64,000 bases of DNA from Rhodoferax sp. GTDB lineage: Bacteria; Pseudomonadota; Gammaproteobacteria; Burkholderiales; Burkholderiaceae_C. The stretch spans positions 434,001 to 498,000 of the forward strand of contig JAGRPL010000004.1 of the NCBI GenBank assembly GCA_019449595.1. The letters run 5' to 3'. The translations under genes were made by a program, and so were the position numbers. Shown piece after piece: positions 26,257 to 34,509 of this stretch (positions are counted from its first letter, which is position 1; each line of letters begins with the position of its first letter). The notes beneath the pieces are model-generated. The model saw nothing but the letters and a program-made list of their open reading frames with translations, was not told the origin of the DNA and did no database searches.

Positions 26257-26699
26257 CCGGCCAGCGCGGTCTTCACGGCGGCTGACACGGTGCCCATTTC
26301 GGCCTTGCCGGCCAGCCGGGTCTTGACCACCCCCATGACCTTGCCCATGTCGCCCGGGCCCTTGGCGCCCAGTTCGGCCACGATGGCCTTCACTTCGGCC
26401 AGCACCTCGTCGGCGCCCATGCGCTGGGGCAGGTAGGCCTGCAGCACCTTCATCTCGGCGGCTTCCTTGTCTGCCAGTTCCTGGCGTTCGGCCTTGACGA
26501 AGGCCTCGATGCTGTCCTTGCGCTGCTTGATCAGCTTGTCCACGATGGCCACCACGGCCACGTCGTCCAGCTCCACACGCTCGTCCACTTCCTTCTGCTT
26601 GCACGCGGCCAGCAGCAGGCGGATGGTGCCCAAGCGCTCGCTGTCCTTGGCGCGCATGGCGGTTTTCATATCTTCCGTGATTTGGTCTTTGAGTGACAT
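26253..26699 (-). CDS. YqeY-like protein (GatB/YqeY domain)
   Basis: The 148-residue helical protein matches the YqeY family: MSLKDQITEDMKTAMRAKDS at the start, RLGTIRLLLAACKQ, then the EVLAEVKAIVAELGAKGPGDMG and MGVVKTRLAGKAE block. The family shares a tRNA-binding domain with GatB, but its cellular role is not settled. It lies downstream of rpsU, as in many Betaproteobacteria, yet dnaG, the usual next gene, is replaced by the convergent P450 gene. A terminator lies between rpsU and this gene. Confidence 0.9.
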   Translation of the reverse strand: MSLKDQITEDMKTAMRAKDSERLGTIRLLLAACKQKEVDERVELDDVAVVAIVDKLIKQRKDSIEAFVKAERQELADKEAAEMKVLQAYLPQRMGADEVLAEVKAIVAELGAKGPGDMGKVMGVVKTRLAGKAEMGTVSAAVKTALAG

Positions 26700-26732
26700 G
26701 GCGTGGATTCCTGAAAGAGAGAGGGGTGAAAA

Positions 26733-26772
26733 CAAAAAAAGCCCGCCGGAGCGTCCCCAAGCGAGCTTTTTT
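26733..26772. terminator. Bidirectional intrinsic terminator after rpsU
   Basis: On the minus strand AGCTCGC pairs with GCGGGCT, with one G-T wobble, flanked by six or more A before and T after. It lies 41 bases after the rpsU stop and 34 bases before the yqeY start, so yqeY expression would need readthrough or its own promoter. Confidence 0.75.
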
Positions 26773-26812
26773 GTGGGCCGGAAACTGCGAGCAGCTTCGG
26801 GGCCAGAAACTG

Positions 26813-27025
26813 TCAGTAGAGTTTCTTCGGGAGCTGCATGCTGCGGATGCGCTTGTAGTTGCGCTTGACGGCAGCGGCCTTCTTGCGCTTGCGCTCGGCA
26901 GTGGGCTTCTCGTAGAACTCGCGGGCGCGCAGGTCGGTCAGCAAGCCCAGTTTTTCGATGGTGCGCTTGAAGCGACGCAGGGCTACGTCAAACGGCTCGT
27001 TTTCTTTTACACGGATGGTTGTCAT
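26813..27025 (-). CDS. rpsU: 30S ribosomal protein S21
   Basis: S21 is a small, very basic protein of the 30S subunit needed for initiation near the platform. The 70 residues ([20 protein letters not shown] at the start, then [14 protein letters not shown]) match the family full length. A TTGAAT-N16-TATAAT promoter lies 129 bases upstream of the start, and an intrinsic terminator follows the stop. yqeY is next on the same strand. Confidence 0.98.
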   Translation of the reverse strand: MTTIRVKENEPFDVALRRFKRTIEKLGLLTDLRAREFYEKPTAERKRKKAAAVKRNYKRIRSMQLPKKLY

Positions 27026-27153
27026 TACGTAATGTTGTCCAAAATGTGCTGATCAAGATTCACGGGGGGAGATCGGGCCCCACATGCCTCGCTCAGCGGT
27101 GTTCCCCGTCTTAACTAGTATTGGCCGACGGGGTATTGCCAGAAAAGCCTTGG

Positions 27154-27181
27154 ATTATAACGTTTTTGGGCCAACATTCAA
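27154..27181 (-). promoter_or_regulatory. Sigma-70 promoter for rpsU
   Basis: On the minus strand TTGAAT (27176-27181) and TATAAT (27154-27159) are spaced by 16 bases, close to consensus. Transcription would start about 120 bases before the rpsU ATG. Confidence 0.75.
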
Positions 27182-27202
27182 ACGCGCCCGCCCGGCCAGA
27201 CG

Positions 27203-28465
27203 CTAAACGCGGTCGGCGGCTGCGGGCGCCCTCAGCTTGGCCGCCAGGCCCTGCGCGCAGGCGTAGCCGCTGGCCCAGGCCCACTGGAAGTTGTAGCCGC
27301 CCAGCCAGCCGGTCACATCCACCACCTCGCCAATGAAATACAGGCCGCTCTGGCGCGACTCCAGGGTCTGGCTGGACAGCGCGGTGGTATCCACGCCGCC
27401 GGCCGTGACCTCGGCCTTCTTGTAGCCCTCCGTGCCGGTGGGGGTGAGCTCCCAGCGGTTCAGGCGTTCGGCCAGTGCGGCCAGCGCCTTGTCGGAGGCT
27501 TCGTTGACCGGGCGTTGCCAGTTGTGCCCCGGGGCCGCGCCCTGGGCCACCCAGGCGTCGGCCAGCCGCGCGGGCACCAGGGCCGTCAGTTCGTTGGCGA
27601 TCAGCTTGCGCGAGCGGGCTTTGGCCTGCTGCAGCCACTGGGCGGCATCCTGTCCGGGCGCCAGGTTCAGGCGGATGGGCGTGCCCTCCCGCCAGTAGCT
27701 CGATATCTGCAGCACGCCGGGGCCGCTCAGGCCGCGGTGGGTGAACAGCAGGTCTTCCAGGAAGGCCACCTTGTCCTTCTTGCTGCCGGTTTCAATCTGC
27801 ACCGGTAGGGACAGGCCCGACAGTTGGGCGAACGGGGCCCAGGCGTCGGCATCAAAGGTGAGCGGCACCAGTGCCGGGCGGGGGGGAACGACGGGCAGGT
27901 CGAATTGCCGGGCAATGCGCCAGCCGAAGTCGGTGGCGCCAATCTTGGGAATCGACAGGCCGCCAGTGGCCACCACGACGGCGGCGCACTGGACGGTCCC
28001 GTGGCTACTATCAATTTCATAGCTACCTGCGCTGTTTCCATGAGGGGTTGTGGCCAGATAGCGTATGGATTTCACACTGCAGGGCTGCCAGCGCGTGACG
28101 CCACCGGCGGCGCACTCGGCCAGCAGCATCTGCACGATGTCTTCGGCCGAACGGTCGCAGAACAGCTGGCCCTTGTGCTTTTCGTGGAACGGAATGTGGT
28201 GGCGTTGCAGCAGGGCGGTGAAGTCGCCCGGGGTGTAGCGCGACAGGGCCGAGCGGCAAAAGCGCGGGTTCTCGCCGAGGAAGTTGGCCGCCGTGGTGTC
28301 CTTGTTGGTGAAGTTGCAGCGTCCGCCGCCCGAGATGCGGATCTTCTCCGCCACCTGGTCGCTGTGGTCCAGCACCAGCACCTTCAGGCCCAGCTGGCCC
28401 GCCACACCGGCACAGAACAGGCCGGCGGCACCGGCGCCCACGATCACCACGTCAAACTTTTGCAT
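27203..28465 (-). CDS. BaiN/HI0933-family flavoprotein
   Basis: The 420-residue protein opens with a Rossmann FAD site (DVVIVGAGAAGLFCAG) and has the HI0933 markers ISGGGRCNFTN, CAAVVVATGGLSIPKIGATD, LLFTHRGLSGPGVLQIS and YFIGEVVDVTGWLGGYNFQWAW. Members are NAD(P)/FAD oxidoreductases; some gut members (BaiN) act on bile acids, but most have no known substrate. The ATG at 28465 gives MQKFDVVIVGAGA. A repeat-like sequence near 28007-28034 is read in frame in a variable part. It lies 162 bases after cobA on the same strand, so it may be independent of the nitrate operon. Confidence 0.9.
   Translation of the reverse strand: MQKFDVVIVGAGAAGLFCAGVAGQLGLKVLVLDHSDQVAEKIRISGGGRCNFTNKDTTAANFLGENPRFCRSALSRYTPGDFTALLQRHHIPFHEKHKGQLFCDRSAEDIVQMLLAECAAGGVTRWQPCSVKSIRYLATTPHGNSAGSYEIDSSHGTVQCAAVVVATGGLSIPKIGATDFGWRIARQFDLPVVPPRPALVPLTFDADAWAPFAQLSGLSLPVQIETGSKKDKVAFLEDLLFTHRGLSGPGVLQISSYWREGTPIRLNLAPGQDAAQWLQQAKARSRKLIANELTALVPARLADAWVAQGAAPGHNWQRPVNEASDKALAALAERLNRWELTPTGTEGYKKAEVTAGGVDTTALSSQTLESRQSGLYFIGEVVDVTGWLGGYNFQWAWASGYACAQGLAAKLRAPAAADRV
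28007..28034. repeat. Repeat-like segment inside the BaiN-family gene
   Basis: ACTATCAATTTCATAGCTACCTGCGC contains the ATAGCT...CTGCGC pattern of the family repeat in diverged form. It encodes a low-conservation loop of the flavoprotein. Confidence 0.35.
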
Positions 28466-28627
28466 GGGGCGCAGTGTAGACGCTGGCCTGTCGCATCCCG
28501 GGAGGGGGTAGTCCGGCGCAAGCCCATGGCCGACGCCACCCAGCCCTCTGCAGACACGTTTCTGGCCGGATTCCGTCAGGCGCCCGGGGCAAGGCTGGGG
28601 ACCGGTGGTGGCAGCGGGGCGCGCCAC

Positions 28628-29419
28628 TCAGGCGCTGCGCTGTCCGGCTTGCGGCTGCTGCAGCGCCAGCAGGCCTTGCAGCACGTCACCCACCACGATG
28701 ATGCTGGGGCTGGCCAGTTGCTCGCGCGCAATCGTGGCCTGCAGCTGATCCAAGGTGCACACGGCGTGGCGTTGGTGGGGCAGGCTGGCGTTCTGGATGA
28801 TGGCCACCGGCGTGCTGGCCGGCAGTCCGTGCAGCAGTTCGCCCTGGATGCGGGCCGCGCCGCTGACGCCCATGTAAATCACCAGCGTGAGCCGGGCCTG
28901 GCGGGCCGTGGCGGCCAGGGCCCGCCAGTCGGTGCCGGCATCGCCCGGCTTGGCATGGCCGGTGACGAACACCACGCCGTGGGCATGTTCGCGGTGGGTC
29001 AGCGGCACGCCCAGGGACGTGGCAGCCGCCAGCCCGGAAGTGATGCCGTTGATAACGTGCACCCGCACACCGGCGGCCTGCAGGTGCTCCACCTCCACGC
29101 CGCCGCGGCCAAACAGGAAGGGGTCGCCGCCCTTGAGGCGCACCACGGTCTCGCCTTCCTGCGCAGCGGTGAGCATGAGTTTTTCGATGAAGGACTGCGG
29201 GGTCGACTGGCAGCCGCCGCGCTTGCCCACGTACACCACGCGTGCCGTGGGTGCGGCAAAGGCCACGATGGCCTCGTTCACCAGGTCATCGACCAGCAGC
29301 ACGGTCGCCGCCTGGATGGCCTTGAGGGCCTTGACGGTGAGCAGATCGGGGTCGCCGGGGCCGGCACCCACGAGGGTGACCTGGCCGGAGCACGAAGGGG
29401 ATGCAAGGTGGTGTGTCAT
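28628..29419 (-). CDS. cobA: Uroporphyrinogen-III C-methyltransferase
   Basis: CobA adds two methyl groups from SAM to uroporphyrinogen III, giving precorrin-2, the precursor of siroheme. The 263-residue protein has the SUMT motifs VTLVGAGPGDPDLLTVKALK, VRLKGGDPFLFGRGGVE, and TSGLAAATSLGVPLTHR. There is no fused CysG oxidase/chelatase part. It overlaps ybiB by four bases and closes the nitrate assimilation operon, where the siroheme is needed by NirB. Confidence 0.95.
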   Translation of the reverse strand: MTHHLASPSCSGQVTLVGAGPGDPDLLTVKALKAIQAATVLLVDDLVNEAIVAFAAPTARVVYVGKRGGCQSTPQSFIEKLMLTAAQEGETVVRLKGGDPFLFGRGGVEVEHLQAAGVRVHVINGITSGLAAATSLGVPLTHREHAHGVVFVTGHAKPGDAGTDWRALAATARQARLTLVIYMGVSGAARIQGELLHGLPASTPVAIIQNASLPHQRHAVCTLDQLQATIAREQLASPSIIVVGDVLQGLLALQQPQAGQRSA

Positions 29420-30321
29420 GGTGACTGCACCAGACGCAAGATGTGGGCCACTTGCTGGGCAATGGGGGCCGGCACCGGCTGCGCACCGCTGAGCACGCTG
29501 CGGATGTAGGCCGCGGTGCTGGGTGCATCAATGGTGGCGGGCAGCGCGGGCAGTTCGGCCAGGCTGCCGCTCTGGTGGCTCTGCAACTCCACGCTGTGGC
29601 CGCCCACGAAGGCCTGCATCCGGGGTGTGCGCCGCGGGTCGGCCACGGCCTCGCCTTCGGTGCCGCGCAGCAGCAGGGCGTTGGTGCCTGTCAGGGCCAG
29701 CGTGGCGGCCATGGACTCGGCGTACTCGGGGTGCGTGTAGCTGCTCACCAGCAGGCTCGGGCCGGCGCAGGGAATCATCAGCTTGACCAGGCTGTGGGCC
29801 GGGTTGCGCAGGCCCACCACCCGGCGCACGTCCAGCAGGCGCTGCAGGCCCGGGTTCAGCAGCGCCGTGGGCACGTAGGCCACGCTGCCGGGTGCTATGG
29901 ATTCGATAGCTGTCTGCGCAGGGATGCCAAGCTCCAGCAGCACTTCGGAGGCGAGAATGCGCTGGGACTCGGTGGCCGTGCCATGCACCAGAACCGCCAG
30001 GCCCTCGCGTGCCAGCAGCAGCGCCAGCAGTGGGGTGAGCACCGGCAGCTTGCGGGCGCCGTTGTAGCTGGGAATGACGACGGTGGGCGTGGCGCCCGCC
30101 GGCACCCGGTGCAGGCGCTGGTGGGTGGCGTCGAGAAAGCCGGCCATCTCCTCGGGGGTTTCGCCCTTGATGCGCATGGCGATGCAGAAGGCGCCCACTT
30201 CCAGATCGGTGACGGTGCCGTCAAGCACCTGGCCGAACAGGTCGGCGGCCTGCTCGCGCGTCAGGTTGCGCGCTCCGTCCTTGCCGCGCCCGATTTCCTT
30301 GATGTATTTTCCAATGCCCAT
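29416..30321 (-). CDS. ybiB: YbiB-like nucleic-acid-binding protein
   Basis: The 301-residue protein has the anthranilate phosphoribosyltransferase-like fold of the YbiB family: helical N-terminus NLTREQAADLFGQVLDGTVT, then VPAGATPTVVIPSYNGARK. The catalytic residues of true TrpD are not evident. E. coli YbiB binds nucleic acids, but its role is unclear. Its presence between nasA and cobA ties it to this operon by position only: 19 bases after nasA and four bases overlapping cobA. A perfect copy of the dispersed repeat core encodes residues PAQTAIES in the middle of the protein. Confidence 0.88.
   Translation of the reverse strand: MGIGKYIKEIGRGKDGARNLTREQAADLFGQVLDGTVTDLEVGAFCIAMRIKGETPEEMAGFLDATHQRLHRVPAGATPTVVIPSYNGARKLPVLTPLLALLLAREGLAVLVHGTATESQRILASEVLLELGIPAQTAIESIAPGSVAYVPTALLNPGLQRLLDVRRVVGLRNPAHSLVKLMIPCAGPSLLVSSYTHPEYAESMAATLALTGTNALLLRGTEGEAVADPRRTPRMQAFVGGHSVELQSHQSGSLAELPALPATIDAPSTAAYIRSVLSGAQPVPAPIAQQVAHILRLVQSP
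29905..29921. repeat. Exact dispersed repeat core inside ybiB
   Basis: GATAGCTGTCTGCGCAG is identical to the copies at 41124 and 48970. Here it is part of the ybiB reading frame (minus strand PAQTAIES). Confidence 0.8.
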
Positions 30322-30340
30322 GGTTGCATTGTGCGGGATA

Positions 30341-33190
30341 TCAGGCCGCCGGCACGGGCTGCATGGAGACGCGCACCATGCGCTGGATCTCGGGCAGGCA
30401 GGAGCCGCAGTTGGTGCCGCATTGCAGCGCGCCCTGCAGTTGCGCCAGGCGCTCGTCGGCGTACCCTCGGCACTGGCCCAGCTGTGCGGTGATGGCCGTA
30501 TCGGTCACGTTGAAGCAGGTGCACACCGGCTTACCGCGCGATTGCACGGCCACCGGTGCGGTGGCGCCTGGCGACAGCAGCAGGCGGCCATAGGCCTGCG
30601 CCGGCAGGGCGTCCTGCAGCAGGGTGGTGATCCAGTGCTGGGCGCTGGTGTCGCCGGCCAGCACAAAGGCGTTGAGCTGGACCGTGGCCGCCGGGTCTGC
30701 GGCCTGTTCGGGGCGCACCAGCTGCACCGTGCGGCGCTGGCCGCGCTTTCTGTCGGCGTAGCGCAGCACATCGGTGCCCTCCAGGCCCAGCAGGGCTTCA
30801 ATGTTGGCTAGCACCCCGTCCGGGGGCGCTTCGTGGCCGGCAGCCCGAAACAGCACGCCGGTGCGGTCGCGGCCAAAGGGGGTGCAGCTGGCAAAGGGAA
30901 ACCGCGCCATCAAGCCCTTGAGTTGCTCGCGGACCTGCAAGACCCGCGCCTGCGGCAGCCACGCCACGCCCAACAGCGCCCAGGGCAGCTCGGCCTTGAG
31001 GATCTTGACCGGCGTGTGCTTGAACTCGGGCTGGTGGGACGTGGGGCAGCATGCCGGGGTGGTGAGGGCGTTCACGCCGGCCAGCACCCGCCCGGTGCTG
31101 CTGGAACCACTGAGGTATTCCTCGCCCCAGTGCATGGCCATGAAGGCCTGGCCCAGGCCCAGCCCGCTGTCGGTCTGGACCGGCACGACGATGGAGCCTT
31201 GCGGGCTGGTGACGTGCACCAGGTCGCCGTCGTGCAGCTGGCGCTGCTGCATGTCCTGCGGGTGCATCTGGACGGCCGGCTCGGCTACATGGCCAAAGAG
31301 GCGGCCCAGCGTGCCGGTGCGGCTCATGCCATGCCACTGGTCGCGCAGGCGCCCGGTGGTCAGCGCGATCGGGTAGCGTGCGGTGCGCGGCTGCGCCACC
31401 GGCTGGTAGGGGGTGGCTACGAAGCGGGCCCGGCCGTCGGAGGTGGGGAAGCGGGCGTCGGTGTAGAGCCGCGCGGTGCCGTGGGGTGCGCCCAGCGGCA
31501 GGGGCCATTGCTGGGGGCCTTGCGCGTCGAGCTGGGCGTAGGACAGGCCGGTGATGTCCAGGTCGCGCCCCTGGGTGGAGGCGCGGTGTTCGTTCCAGAT
31601 GGACTCGGGCGTGGTGTAGGGAAACAGCCCCCGGGGGGCTCCGGGCAGGCGCTGCTCCAGCCGCCGGGCAAAGTCGACGGCGATGGACCAGTCGTGGCGC
31701 GGTCCTTGTGCCTGCCCTTGTGTCGATGCCTGCGGTGTGGGGGGCGGGACGGCTGCGCGCACGCGGGAAATCCGCCGCTCGCTGTTGGTCACTGTGCCGT
31801 CCTTTTCGCCCCAGGTGGTGGCGGGCAGCAGCAGGTCAGCATAGGCGGCGGTGGCGGTGGTGGCAAATGCTTCCTGCACCACCACGAGCTCGGCGCGCGC
31901 AAGCGCCTGGCGCACCGTGGCCTGGTCGGGCATGCTGTGCGCCGGGTTGGTGCAGGCAATCCACAGGGCTTTGATCTCGCCGTCGGCGGCGGCCTGGAAC
32001 ATCTCCATCGCCGTCTTGCCGGGTGCCTCGGGCACGCTTGGCACGCCCCACAGCGCAGCCACTTCGGCGCGGTGCGCGGGGTTGGCCAGGTCGCGGTGGG
32101 CGCTGAGCAGATTGGCCATGCCGCCCACTTCACGCCCGCCCATGGCGTTGGGCTGGCCGGTGAGCGAGAAGGGGCCGGCGCCGGGCCTGCCGATTTGTCC
32201 GGTGGCCAGGTGCAGGTTGATAAGGGCCGCATTCTTGGCCGTGCCGCTGCTGGACTGGTTCAGGCCCTGGCAGTACAGGCTCAGGGTCGGCGTGCGCGCG
32301 GTGGCGCGGCCCGCAGGCCCGCCGGCAAACAGGCGTGCCGCCTCCAGCACGGCCTCGCGGGAAACGCCGCACACCTGCGACACGCGTTCGGGCGTGCAGT
32401 CGCGCACGGAGGCCTTGAGGTCCTCGAAACCACTTGTGTGTTCGGCCACATAGGCGGCGTCAAGCCAGCCCTGCTGCAGCATGGCGTGCAGCATGCCGTT
32501 GAACAGCATCACGTCGGTGCCGGGCTGCAACGGCAGGAACAGGTCGGCGATCTCGGCGGTGTCGGTGGCGCGCGGGTCGCAGACGATGACCTTCAGGTGC
32601 GGGTTGACCTTCTTGGCGTCTTCCACGCGGCGAAACAGGATGGGGTGCGCGTAGGCCAAGTTCGAGCCGGCGATGAAGATGCACTGCGCGTGGTGGATGT
32701 CGTCGTAGCAGGCCGGTGGCGCATCGGCGCCCAGCGTCTGCTTGTAGCCGGCAACTGCGCTGCTCATGCACAGGCGCGAGTTGGTGTCGATGTTGTTGGT
32801 GCCGACCAGGCCCTTGGCGAGCTTGTTGAAGGCGTAATAGTCTTCGGTGAGCAGCTGGCCGCTGACGTAAAACCCCACGGCGTCGGGGCCGTGCGTCTGG
32901 ATGATGCGGGCGAACTGGGTGCTGGCGTGGTCCAGCGCCTGCTCCCAGCTTACCGGGGTGGCGGCGCCACCGCGCTGCAGGCGCTGCAGGGGCTGCAGCA
33001 GCCGGGTCTGCTGTGCGATGGGCGCGCTGGCCGTCAGGGCCAGGGTGGAGCCCTTGGTGCACAGGCGGCCGAAGTTGGCCGGGTGGTCGGGGTCGCCGCG
33101 CACGCCGGTGATCTGCCCGTCTTGCGATGCAATGATGACACCGCAACCCACCCCGCAGTAGGGGCAGGTGGATCGGGTTTCGGTGCTCAT
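30341..33190 (-). CDS. nasA: Assimilatory nitrate reductase catalytic subunit
   Basis: NasA reduces nitrate to nitrite in the cytoplasm with a molybdopterin cofactor. The 949-residue protein begins with the [4Fe-4S] ligands CPYCGVGCG and LCTKG. It has the molybdopterin oxidoreductase domains (GTNNIDTNSRLCMSSAV, then QGLNQSSSGTAKN) and a dinucleotide-binding C-terminal barrel. It ends with a BFD-like [2Fe-2S] domain (VCTCFNV, then CGTNCGSCLPE), as in NasA forms that take electrons directly from a small partner or flavoprotein. Its start overlaps nirD by four bases. Confidence 0.96.
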   Translation of the reverse strand: MSTETRSTCPYCGVGCGVIIASQDGQITGVRGDPDHPANFGRLCTKGSTLALTASAPIAQQTRLLQPLQRLQRGGAATPVSWEQALDHASTQFARIIQTHGPDAVGFYVSGQLLTEDYYAFNKLAKGLVGTNNIDTNSRLCMSSAVAGYKQTLGADAPPACYDDIHHAQCIFIAGSNLAYAHPILFRRVEDAKKVNPHLKVIVCDPRATDTAEIADLFLPLQPGTDVMLFNGMLHAMLQQGWLDAAYVAEHTSGFEDLKASVRDCTPERVSQVCGVSREAVLEAARLFAGGPAGRATARTPTLSLYCQGLNQSSSGTAKNAALINLHLATGQIGRPGAGPFSLTGQPNAMGGREVGGMANLLSAHRDLANPAHRAEVAALWGVPSVPEAPGKTAMEMFQAAADGEIKALWIACTNPAHSMPDQATVRQALARAELVVVQEAFATTATAAYADLLLPATTWGEKDGTVTNSERRISRVRAAVPPPTPQASTQGQAQGPRHDWSIAVDFARRLEQRLPGAPRGLFPYTTPESIWNEHRASTQGRDLDITGLSYAQLDAQGPQQWPLPLGAPHGTARLYTDARFPTSDGRARFVATPYQPVAQPRTARYPIALTTGRLRDQWHGMSRTGTLGRLFGHVAEPAVQMHPQDMQQRQLHDGDLVHVTSPQGSIVVPVQTDSGLGLGQAFMAMHWGEEYLSGSSSTGRVLAGVNALTTPACCPTSHQPEFKHTPVKILKAELPWALLGVAWLPQARVLQVREQLKGLMARFPFASCTPFGRDRTGVLFRAAGHEAPPDGVLANIEALLGLEGTDVLRYADRKRGQRRTVQLVRPEQAADPAATVQLNAFVLAGDTSAQHWITTLLQDALPAQAYGRLLLSPGATAPVAVQSRGKPVCTCFNVTDTAITAQLGQCRGYADERLAQLQGALQCGTNCGSCLPEIQRMVRVSMQPVPAA

Positions 33191-33573
33191 GCGCCAGCGG
33201 TCTGGCGGCAGGCGGGACCGGCCAGGGGGCGGGTCAGATCGGTGGCGTGGTGCGCCAGTTCGGCGGTGTTGAGCAGGACCTGGCCATCGGCCACCTGCAC
33301 GGCAAAGCGCGGGGTGCAGCCTTCGTCGGGTGCGGCGGCCTCTCCGGAGTGCAGGCTGATGGTCCAGTTGTGCAGCGGGCAGGCCACACTGGTGCCGAAC
33401 ACGATGCCTTGCGACAGCGGGCCGCCCTTGTGGGGGCAGCGGTCCAGCAGAGCAAAAATGTCCCCCGCGTCGTTGCGGAATACGGCCACATCCAGCCCCT
33501 GGGGGCGGGCGACCCGGCGGGCGCCGAGTACGGGGATGTCTTCAACGCGGCAGACGGGGGTCCATTCACTCAT
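33187..33573 (-). CDS. nirD: Nitrite reductase small subunit
   Basis: NirD is the Rieske-like small subunit that works with NirB in NADH-dependent reduction of nitrite to ammonium. The 128-residue protein keeps both Rieske ligand pairs, CPHKGG and CPLHNW, with about 18 residues between. The ATG at 33573 starts MSEWTPVCRVEDIPVLGARR. It is coupled to nasA by a four-base overlap but separated from nirB by the two sensory-bundle genes, which is unusual since nirB and nirD are normally adjacent. Confidence 0.94.
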   Translation of the reverse strand: MSEWTPVCRVEDIPVLGARRVARPQGLDVAVFRNDAGDIFALLDRCPHKGGPLSQGIVFGTSVACPLHNWTISLHSGEAAAPDEGCTPRFAVQVADGQVLLNTAELAHHATDLTRPLAGPACRQTAGA

Positions 33574-33639
33574 TTTGCTATTCCTTTTATAGCTGCATGG
33601 GCCCCACGAATGGGGTTCCATGCGGTTGGTGTGAGGCCA

Positions 33640-34443
33640 TCATGTCTTGATGGCCGAATACAAACTGGTGACACGGTCCATCATGGCCAGCATCTTTTCG
33701 CTGGCCACGAAGACATCACTCATGTGCTTGACGGGGTAGTTGCTGGGCACATTCACTTTTTGCAGCGCGGCATCGAACAGGACCCATTGCAGCTCGGCTT
33801 GCTGCAATTCGTCCTTGATGCGGGCGGTCGTCTGCGGCGCGTCGCGCAACACGGGCATGGCGCGCACGAACTCGGCGCGGGCCTTGTCGATTTCGCCCAT
33901 GGCGGTGGTGGCGTCCACGGGCAGCTTGGCCGCCAGGTAGTACATGGCCATGCGCTGGCTCAGCATGCGCTGGCGCCCGGCGATGTTCACCAGCTTGCCC
34001 AGCGGCTTCTCGGTGGCAGATTCGAACTGCGTGGTGCCCTGGTGGGCCAGCGCCAGCACCTTGGCTTCGTACTGCAGCAGGGTCGCCGCACCTTCCTTGG
34101 CCGGCGCGGCGCCCGTGAGCGCGGTCTTGTAGGACCCCCATGCCCCCTCCAGCTTGGCGTAGGTGTCGCGGACGTCCGGCGTTGCGGCATAGGTCTTGAG
34201 CTCGACCAGTTGGCGGTCGAACAGGGCAGCGGACTTGTCCAGCACCTGCTGGGCATTGCTGCTTTCGATGCCCTGCGCCAGCGCCAGCCAGGCCTTGCCC
34301 AGGCGCTCGCTGAGCATGCGCAGGCTCCCGGCCTTGTTGATGGCGTCATTCAGGTCGGCGACCTGGGCCAGAGCGCCCGACAGGGGCAGGCTCGCGGCGG
34401 CAGCGAGGATAACGGTTCTACGGGTCAGTGTGCTTGGTTTCAT
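33640..34443 (-). CDS. Secreted NarX/PilJ-like sensory-bundle protein, second paralogue
   Basis: The 267-residue protein has a signal peptide with a twin arginine (LTRRTVILAAAASLPLS, cleavage near ALAQ). The rest is a helical bundle of the type IV pili MCP N-terminal (PilJ) kind. It contains two copies of the P-box motif: NKAGSLRMLSERLGKAW near the start and VNIAGRQRMLSQRMAMYYLA in the middle. AGSLRMxS is the form found in the nitrate-sensing P-box of NarX, where the Arg contacts nitrate. There is no membrane helix after the signal, no HAMP, no kinase and no MCP domain. It lies 66 bases before nirD and after its paralogue, inside the nitrate operon. Confidence 0.85.
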   Translation of the reverse strand: MKPSTLTRRTVILAAAASLPLSGALAQVADLNDAINKAGSLRMLSERLGKAWLALAQGIESSNAQQVLDKSAALFDRQLVELKTYAATPDVRDTYAKLEGAWGSYKTALTGAAPAKEGAATLLQYEAKVLALAHQGTTQFESATEKPLGKLVNIAGRQRMLSQRMAMYYLAAKLPVDATTAMGEIDKARAEFVRAMPVLRDAPQTTARIKDELQQAELQWVLFDAALQKVNVPSNYPVKHMSDVFVASEKMLAMMDRVTSLYSAIKT

Positions 34444-34509
34444 GGTGGGTCCGGCGGGTGTCAGTGGAGGGCGTTACGAGCGGGTCTGTGGTGTCGGCAA
34501 TCGGACCGT